This document shows positions 1-5,620 of a stretch of 5,620 nucleotides of DNA, piece by piece. Both the position numbers and the translations under genes were made by a program. Within the stretch, counting starts at the first letter, position 1; every line of letters starts with the position of its first letter. The stretch comes from an uncultured Pseudomonadota bacterium (GTDB lineage: Bacteria; Pseudomonadota; Gammaproteobacteria; Steroidobacterales; Steroidobacteraceae), in NCBI GenBank assembly GCA_903890265.1, contig CAITAM010000229.1, positions 1 to 5,620 of the forward strand. The letters are read 5' to 3'. Below the pieces are notes generated by a model, which did not search any database, was not told the DNA's origin, and saw nothing but the letters and a program-made list of their open reading frames with translations.

Positions 1-1353
1 CTGTCGCCGCTCGACGGGCGCTACGCGCCCAGACTCGCCAAGCTGCGCGACTCGTTCTCGGAGGCCGCCTTGATCCGCGAGCGGGTCCGCATCGAGGCGC
101 GCTGGTTTCTGCACCTGCGCGACGCAGCGGCACTCCCTGAACTGCGGGACGTGCCGCCGGCCGTCCTCGAGGCGCTCGCGGCCCTCATCCGTGGCGCTGC
201 AGCGGACGAGGCCAGCGCCGTCAAGGCCCTCGAGCGCACGACGAACCATGACGTGAAGGCCGTCGAGTACTACGTGCGCGGCGTGCTGAAAGGCGCCGGA
301 GCGCAGCCTACCGCACTCGAGTTCGTGCACTTTGCCTGCACCTCCGAGGACATCAACAACCTCGCCTATGCACAGATGGCGCGCACCGCGCGCGACGCGA
401 CGCTCGTGCCGATGGTTCGTGGCGTGCTTGCCACGCTCGAGTCGCTGGCGCGCACGCACGCGTCGCTGCCGATGCTGTCGCGCACCCACGGGCAAGCCGC
501 GAGCCCGACGACGCTCGGCAAGGAGCTGGCGAACGTCGCCGTACGCGTGCGGCTCACCCTCGAGCGCTTCGAGGCGGTGGCCATTCTCGGCAAGATCAAC
601 GGCGCCGTGGGCAACTGGAACGCCCACGTGGCGGCGGCGCCCGAGGTCGACTGGCGCGCGGTCAGCCGCGCCTTCGTCGTCGGTCAGGGACTCGGCTACG
701 CCGAGTATTCGACGCAGATCGAATGCCATGACTGGATCGCGGAGTACCTGGACGCCCTGTCCCGGCTGTGCATCGTGCTGATCGACTTCTGCCGCGACAT
801 CTGGGGCTACGTCTCGCTCGGCTACTTCCGCCAGCGCGTGGTGGCCGGCGAAGTCGGCAGCTCGACGATGCCGCACAAGGTCAACCCGATCGACTTCGAG
901 AATGCCGAGGGCAACCTGGGCATCGCCGAGGCGCTGGCGGCCCATTTCGCGCGCAAGCTGCCGATCTCGCGCTGGCAGCGCGACCTGACGGACTCGACGG
1001 TACTGCGCAACCTGGGCGTCGCGCTCGGGCACTTCGCGCTCGCGGTGGACTCCATCGCCCGCGGACTCGGTCGCCTCGACGTCGACGCGGCACGCCTGGC
1101 GCAGGATCTCGATGCGAACTGGGAGGTGCTGGGGGAAGCCGTGCAGACCGTCATGCGCCGCCACGGCATCGAGGACGCCTACGAAAAGCTCAAGGCGCTG
1201 ACCCGCGGCCGCCGGCTGTCGGCGAGCGACTACGTCGAATTCGTGAGTTCGCTCGCCGTGCCCGCCGAAGCCCGTGACCGCCTGCTCGCGCTCACGCCGC
1301 ACAGCTACGTGGGGCTGGCGCCGGTGCTGGCCGGAAGGAGCGGCGAAACGTGA
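1..1353 (+). CDS. purB: Adenylosuccinate lyase, 5'-truncated by window edge
   Basis: Cytosolic enzyme of the fumarase/aspartase superfamily. It releases fumarate from SAICAR in de novo IMP synthesis and from adenylosuccinate in AMP synthesis. The frame is open from base 1 and begins LSPLDGRYAP, matching the N-terminal S-P-(V/L)-D-G-R-Y block of E. coli PurB near its residue 9. About 8 codons and the start therefore lie upstream. In window numbering, visible blocks are TTNHDVKAVEY (80-90), TSEDINN (114-120), SRTHGQ with the probable catalytic His163 (equivalent to E. coli His171), the signature loop GSSTMPHKVNPID (286-298) with the catalytic serine, and SRWQRDLTDSTVLRNLG (323-339). The 450 residues seen plus about 8 agree with the roughly 456 of the E. 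coli-type enzyme, so the gene is intact at its 3' end. The next gene is 148 bp away. In E. coli purB follows hflD, but here it precedes the nudJ-mnmA pair. Confidence 0.97.
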   Translation: MSPLDGRYAPRLAKLRDSFSEAALIRERVRIEARWFLHLRDAAALPELRDVPPAVLEALAALIRGAAADEASAVKALERTTNHDVKAVEYYVRGVLKGAGAQPTALEFVHFACTSEDINNLAYAQMARTARDATLVPMVRGVLATLESLARTHASLPMLSRTHGQAASPTTLGKELANVAVRVRLTLERFEAVAILGKINGAVGNWNAHVAAAPEVDWRAVSRAFVVGQGLGYAEYSTQIECHDWIAEYLDALSRLCIVLIDFCRDIWGYVSLGYFRQRVVAGEVGSSTMPHKVNPIDFENAEGNLGIAEALAAHFARKLPISRWQRDLTDSTVLRNLGVALGHFALAVDSIARGLGRLDVDAARLAQDLDANWEVLGEAVQTVMRRHGIEDAYEKLKALTRGRRLSASDYVEFVSSLAVPAEARDRLLALTPHSYVGLAPVLAGRSGET

Positions 1354-1385
1354 CGCAGGCTGACATAACCTGCGGCGAAACGTGA
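1340..1385 (+). repeat. 14-bp direct repeat spanning the purB stop
   Basis: GCGGCGAAACGTGA occurs exactly twice, at 1340-1353 and 1372-1385, offset by 32 bases. The first copy contains the last purB codons and the TGA stop; the second lies in the intergenic gap. A local duplication or replication slippage at the gene end would explain it. No function is implied. Confidence 0.75.
1354..1374 (+). terminator. Weak hairpin directly after purB stop
   Basis: CGCAGG (1354-1359) pairs perfectly with CCTGCG (1369-1374) around a 9-base loop, starting at the base after the purB stop. There is no following T-run, so it is not a canonical intrinsic terminator. It could mark the mRNA 3' end or be by-product structure of the flanking repeat. 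CCTGC (1369-1373) can alternatively pair with GCAGG at 1392-1396. Confidence 0.3.
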
Positions 1386-1444
1386 ACTACTGCAGGGCCT
1401 TGCACCGTCCCGGCCTCTAGCATTCCCGTCGGGTCGTGCTGCGA

Positions 1445-1469
1445 TGGCCCGGGCGACCGGCCCGGGCCA
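1445..1469 (+). other. Strong GC hairpin ahead of the DUF7931 gene
   Basis: TGGCCCGGGC (1445-1454) is perfectly complementary to GCCCGGGCCA (1460-1469), with a 5-base loop GACCG. This 10-bp, almost all-GC stem lies about 30 bases before the next start codon. No T-run follows on the + strand, so a classic intrinsic terminator is not supported. It may be a 5' leader structure, a Rho-assisted end for purB, or a palindromic protein site. Confidence 0.55.
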
Positions 1470-1491
1470 CCCCCGAGCGCCGGCCCGTCAT

Positions 1492-1496
1492 GGAGG
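1492..1496 (+). promoter_or_regulatory. Shine-Dalgarno site for the DUF7931 gene
   Basis: GGAGG lies 5 bases before the GTG at 1502, the ideal distance. This site decides the start. The in-frame ATG at 1490 overlaps the motif itself and has no purine-rich sequence before it, so the ATG is more likely part of the ribosome binding site than the initiator. Confidence 0.65.
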
Positions 1497-1501
1497 CTTG
1501 C

Positions 1502-2011
1502 GTGGTACCGGCGAACGCGGTTGAGACGACCGCCCCCTCTCTCGATCGGCACCTCGCGCTGGTGGGCTCGCCGACCGAGGCCCGTGACGCCGCGACACGG
1601 GTCGCGCGGCTCGCGCAGCGCCTCCTGACCATCCATACCCACGATCTCGAACCGTCGATATTCGAGCACGAGCCGTTCCTGCACGCGGTCAAGCGCCTCG
1701 TCCTCGGCCGGCGCTTCGCCAAGGTCCGGGTCCTCGTGGTGGACCCCGCGCGCATCCGGTACGACCACAACCCCTTCATCGCACTGGCCAGAAAGCTGAC
1801 CAGTTACATCGAGATCCGGCACGCCGCCGCCGAGTACCGCAGCGATCCGTCGTCGTACGTGGTGGCCGACGCCGTGGCATTCGTCTGCCGGCTGCACGAG
1901 GCGCGCTGGGAGGGAATCAGCCAGAGCCACGCGCCGCTGGCGGCGCGCGCCTTTCTCGACCGGTTCGACGAGGCGTGGCTCGGCAGCGGATCGGACCGCG
2001 GCCCGCTTTGA
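1502..2011 (+). CDS. DUF7931-like protein of unknown function
   Basis: A 169-residue soluble protein with no signal peptide or membrane segment evident. Its layout resembles the DUF7931 family as I remember it, which occurs alone or as the C-terminal part of GNAT acetyltransferase-like proteins next to purB in gammaproteobacteria. Visible blocks, numbered from the GTG start, are LALVGSPTEAR (18-28), a strand IHTHDLEP (44-51), KVRVLVVDP (74-82), RYDHNPFIALARKL (86-99), YIEIRH (102-107), YVVADAVAFVCR (119-130) and LDRFDEAWLG (152-161). This strand-helix pattern recalls a phospholipase D-like fold, but there is no HxK(x)4D catalytic motif, so phospholipase activity is not claimed. No acetyltransferase domain is present, and the 148-bp gap upstream leaves no room for one. 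The start was chosen from the Shine-Dalgarno site; ATG at 1490 would add four residues. Biochemical role unknown. Confidence 0.82.
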   Translation: MVPANAVETTAPSLDRHLALVGSPTEARDAATRVARLAQRLLTIHTHDLEPSIFEHEPFLHAVKRLVLGRRFAKVRVLVVDPARIRYDHNPFIALARKLTSYIEIRHAAAEYRSDPSSYVVADAVAFVCRLHEARWEGISQSHAPLAARAFLDRFDEAWLGSGSDRGPL

Positions 2012-2036
2012 GTCCGCGCCGGCCGGGTCACACCGG

Positions 2037-2042
2037 TATAAT
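2037..2042 (+). promoter_or_regulatory. Candidate sigma70 -10 box for nudJ-mnmA
   Basis: A perfect TATAAT stands out as an AT island in GC-rich sequence. No good -35 is seen at 16-18 bp: TTGAGT at 2008-2013 is 23 bp away, too far. There is no extended TGn motif either. Initiation about 7 bases downstream would fall on the GTG start of nudJ at 2049, giving a leaderless mRNA. The box would drive nudJ and the overlapping mnmA. Confidence 0.5.
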
Positions 2043-2048
2043 GCGCGC

Positions 2049-2504
2049 GTGAAAACCGATGCCCACCTCGACGCCCGCATCACCGTCTCCGCCGTTATCG
2101 AGCGCGACGGCCGCTTCCTGACGGTCGTGGAACTCGACCACGGCCGGGAGGTCTTCAGCCAGCCGTCCGGGCATCTCGAGTACAACGAGAGCCTGCTGTC
2201 GGGTATCGAGCGAGAGGTGCTGGAGGAGACCGGCCACACCTGCCGGCCGCTCGCGGTCATCGGCCTCTACCTCCTGACCCGACCGGGGCGCAGCACCATC
2301 CTGCGCGTCTGCTTCCACTGCGAGGTGGATGGCACGAGCAACGGACCACTCGACCCCGAGATCCTGCGCACGCACTGGCTGACCGCCGAGGAACTGCGCG
2401 CCGCCGCGCAGCGCGGTCCGCTCGTCAGCCGCTGCCTGAACGATTACCTCGCCGGGCACCGCTACCCGCTGTCCCTCGTCGATCACCTCGTCCTCGGCGC
2501 ATGA
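2049..2504 (+). CDS. nudJ: Nudix hydrolase, NudJ family
   Basis: A 151-residue cytosolic Mg2+-dependent Nudix pyrophosphohydrolase. E. coli NudJ (153 residues) hydrolyses nucleoside di- and triphosphates and the thiamine precursor HMP-PP; the substrate here is inferred from family membership. The complete Nudix box Gx5Ex7REUxEExG is at 41-62: Gly41, Glu47, Arg55-Glu56, Glu59-Glu60 and Gly62, the glutamates binding metal. The preceding QPSGHLE and the C-terminal GPLVSRCLNDYLAGHRYPL (123-141) match the NudJ-specific segments (QPAGHLE and SPLV...GQRYPLE in E. coli), which separates it from generic Nudix proteins. The GTG start at 2049 puts the first beta strand (ITVSAVI) at the expected distance. 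No Shine-Dalgarno sequence precedes it, and the TATAAT box ends 6 bases upstream, suggesting leaderless initiation. The stop overlaps the mnmA start (ATGA), the same adjacency as in E. coli, which implies cotranscription and translational coupling. Confidence 0.93.
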   Translation: MKTDAHLDARITVSAVIERDGRFLTVVELDHGREVFSQPSGHLEYNESLLSGIEREVLEETGHTCRPLAVIGLYLLTRPGRSTILRVCFHCEVDGTSNGPLDPEILRTHWLTAEELRAAAQRGPLVSRCLNDYLAGHRYPLSLVDHLVLGA

Positions 2505-3631
2505 CCGGGCCGGTGGCGGTCGGCCTGTCGGGCGGGGTCGACTCGGCGGTCGCGGCCCTGACGCTCCTGCGCGCGGGACTGACCGTCGAGGGGCTGCACA
2601 TGACCAACTGGGAGGAGGACGAGGAAGGCTACTGCACGGCCGCCCGCGACTACCAGGACGCGCGGCTGGTGGCACGCGAGCTCGGCATCCCGCTGCACCG
2701 GGTGAACTTCTCCGCCGAGTACCGCGACCGGGTCTTTGCCCACTTCCTCGCCGAATACCGCGCGGGACGCACGCCCAACCCCGACGTGCTCTGCAATCGC
2801 GAGGTGAAGTTCGGGGTCTGCCTCGCCTACGCGCGCCGGCTCGGCCTGCACCGGCTGGCCACCGGCCACTACGCCGGCCTCGGGCCCGGCGGCGAGCTGC
2901 TGCGTGGCGCCGATCCCGCCAAAGACCAGAGCTACTTCCTCGCCCAGGTGCCGACGCCGGCGCTCGCCGCGGCGCTCTTTCCCGTCGGCGGCCTGCCGAA
3001 GGCCGAGGTGCGCCGCCTGGCGCGCGAGGCAGGCCTGCCCGTGCACGACAAGCGCGACAGCACCGGGATCTGCTTCATCGGCGAGCGGCCGTTCCGCGAC
3101 TTCCTCGCGACGTTTCTCCCGGCGCAGCCCGGGCGTATCGAAACACTCGACGGCGACGACCTTGGCGGTCATGCCGGGCTCATGTACTACACCGTAGGCC
3201 AGCGGCGCGGCATCGAGCTCGGTGGCCGGCGTGGCGCCGAGGAAGCCGCCTGGTACGTGGCGGCGAAAGACGTCGCGCGCAACGTCCTCAAGGTCGTGCA
3301 GGGCCACGACCATCCCGCGCTCTATGCGCGGGTGCTCACGACCTCTGCCCCGCACTGGATCGGCCTTCCGCCCGCGCTGCCGCTCGATTGCAGCGTCAAG
3401 GTCCGCTACCGGCAGGACGATATCGAGGCACACGTAACCGCCGCCGGTGACGGCCTCGTGGTCGAGCTGGCAGAGCCCACCTACGCCGTGACGCCCGGCC
3501 AGTACGCGGTGTTTTATGTCGGTGAGCGCTGTCTCGGCAGCGCCGTCATCACCGCGACCGTGCCGCAGCCCGCGCTGTCGGCCGCGAGCCGCCGCAACGA
3601 GGCGCAGGCGGCGGACGCGCCGGCGGTGTAA
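2501..3631 (+). CDS. mnmA: tRNA-specific 2-thiouridylase MnmA
   Basis: Cytosolic ATP-dependent enzyme that adds sulfur to C2 of wobble uridine 34 in tRNA-Lys, -Glu and -Gln, taking sulfur from the IscS-TusABCDE relay. It has 376 residues (E. coli, 368). The N-terminal PP-loop SGGVDS (10-15) adenylates the uridine. NWEEDEEGYC follows at 36-45. Cys98 in TPNPDVLCN is the nucleophile, and Cys191 in DSTGICFIG carries the persulfide; both are present, so the enzyme should be active. TGHYA (121-125), KDQSYFL (141-147) and YTVGQRRGI (230-238) are further family blocks. The C-terminal beta-barrel ends near VTPGQYAVFY...CLGSAVI, about residue 350. The last 20 or so residues are an Ala-rich, probably disordered tail not found in E. 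coli. The start overlaps nudJ by 4 bp and has no clear Shine-Dalgarno, consistent with coupled translation. HflD, next to MnmA in E. coli, does not follow here. Confidence 0.97.
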   Translation: MTGPVAVGLSGGVDSAVAALTLLRAGLTVEGLHMTNWEEDEEGYCTAARDYQDARLVARELGIPLHRVNFSAEYRDRVFAHFLAEYRAGRTPNPDVLCNREVKFGVCLAYARRLGLHRLATGHYAGLGPGGELLRGADPAKDQSYFLAQVPTPALAAALFPVGGLPKAEVRRLAREAGLPVHDKRDSTGICFIGERPFRDFLATFLPAQPGRIETLDGDDLGGHAGLMYYTVGQRRGIELGGRRGAEEAAWYVAAKDVARNVLKVVQGHDHPALYARVLTTSAPHWIGLPPALPLDCSVKVRYRQDDIEAHVTAAGDGLVVELAEPTYAVTPGQYAVFYVGERCLGSAVITATVPQPALSAASRRNEAQAADAPAV

Positions 3632-3634
3632 AAT
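3629..3634 (+). promoter_or_regulatory. Candidate -10 box for acnA
   Basis: TAAAAT, a 5/6 match to the sigma70 -10, overlaps the mnmA stop codon and lies in a short AT-rich patch. No convincing -35 is present 16-18 bp upstream, so the call is weak. Initiation near 3641 would give an acnA leader of about 70 bases that starts just before the first hairpin. Confidence 0.35.
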
Positions 3635-3643
3635 AAAGCCACA

Positions 3644-3665
3644 CCCGCGCAGCCTACTGCGCGGG
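3644..3665 (+). other. 9-bp hairpin in the mnmA-acnA gap
   Basis: CCCGCGCAG (3644-3652) pairs perfectly with CTGCGCGGG (3657-3665) across a CCTA tetraloop. On the + strand it is followed by ACCTGGG, not T-rich, so it is not a standard terminator for mnmA. On the - strand the stem is followed by a looser T-rich stretch, but no - strand gene needs a terminator here. It is either an mRNA 3'-end structure of mnmA or the first element of the acnA leader. Confidence 0.6.
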
Positions 3666-3666
3666 A

Positions 3667-3686
3667 CCTGGGCCCACTCCCGGGCC
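3667..3686 (+). other. Hairpin with two alternative pairings in acnA leader
   Basis: CCTGGG (3667-3672) can pair with CCCGGG (3679-3684), including one G-T wobble. Alternatively GGCCC (3671-3675) can pair with GGGCC (3682-3686). The two stems exclude each other. Both are short, and switching is only a possibility. Confidence 0.35.
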
Positions 3687-3702
3687 TTCAGCGACTGTGA
3701 AG
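3686..3702 (+). other. Small hairpin just before the acnA ribosome binding site
   Basis: CTTCA (3686-3690) pairs with TGAAG (3698-3702) around the 7-base loop GCGACTG. The stem ends two bases before the Shine-Dalgarno GGAGG, so a stabilised form could affect ribosome access. It lacks the CAGUGN loop and bulged C of a eukaryotic iron-responsive element. Confidence 0.35.
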
Positions 3703-3703
3703 C

Positions 3704-3708
3704 GGAGG
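3704..3708 (+). promoter_or_regulatory. Shine-Dalgarno site for acnA
   Basis: GGAGG is 4 bases before the ATG at 3713, following AGC. It is one of only two clear ribosome binding sites in the window (the other is at 1492) and fixes the acnA start. Confidence 0.8.
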
Positions 3709-3712
3709 ACTC

Positions 3713-5620
<1,908 letters not shown>

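Noticed and set aside
1400..1423. TTGCAC ... TAGCAT as a sigma70 promoter for the DUF7931 gene
   Set aside because: The two elements are only 12 bp apart instead of 16-18, and TAGCAT is a poor -10. No sigma54 -24/-12 pair is present either.
1436..1501. Upstream extension of the DUF7931 protein to the GTG at 1436
   Set aside because: The extra 22 residues are encoded by the GC hairpin and are Arg/Pro-rich with no family similarity. No ribosome binding site precedes 1436, whereas GGAGG sits 5 bases before the GTG at 1502.
1292..2260. A 322-codon open frame on the - strand across the purB end, DUF7931 gene and nudJ start
   Set aside because: It is antisense to three better-supported + strand genes, has no recognisable domain, and shows the composition of a GC-rich shadow frame.
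3686..3702. Iron-responsive element in the acnA leader
   Set aside because: The loop is GCGACTG, not CAGUGN, and the bulged C of the eukaryotic element is absent. Only a generic small hairpin is supported.

Overview
This is a stretch of ordinary, densely packed housekeeping genes from a G+C-rich bacterium. The strong G/C preference at third codon positions gives a G+C well above 60% by eye (not counted). The adenylosuccinate lyase is of the E. coli (long, gammaproteobacterial) type. NudJ, MnmA and AcnA also follow their E. coli counterparts almost block for block, and a DUF7931-type protein sits beside purB. Together these point to a G+C-rich gammaproteobacterium (a Xanthomonadales-, Steroidobacter- or Chromatiales-like lineage). 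That placement is an inference from remembered protein similarity, not a database result.

Layout, all on the + strand: (1) 1-1353, purB lacking only about its first 8 codons. (2) 1354-1501, a 148-bp gap with a 14-bp direct repeat and two GC-rich hairpins. (3) 1502-2011, a small DUF7931-like protein of unknown function. (4) A 37-bp gap with a perfect TATAAT box only 6 bases before the next start. (5) 2049-2504, nudJ, a Nudix hydrolase. (6) 2501-3631, mnmA, overlapping nudJ by 4 bp (ATGA). (7) 3632-3712, a leader with three consecutive hairpins and a strong ribosome binding site. (8) 3713-5620, the first 636 codons of acnA, running off the right edge.

Functionally the window joins purine synthesis (PurB), nucleotide or thiamine-precursor pyrophosphate hydrolysis (NudJ), tRNA wobble-uridine 2-thiolation (MnmA) and the TCA cycle (AcnA). 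In E. coli the order is nudJ-mnmA-hflD-purB with the TCA gene icd close by. Here the same set is rearranged: purB lies before nudJ-mnmA, hflD is absent from its usual place, and acnA follows mnmA. I see no mobile element, CRISPR array, RNA gene or defence system, and no evidence for an undescribed multi-gene system. The points worth a second look are the unknown-function DUF7931 protein, the probably leaderless nudJ start, and the structured intergenic regions.
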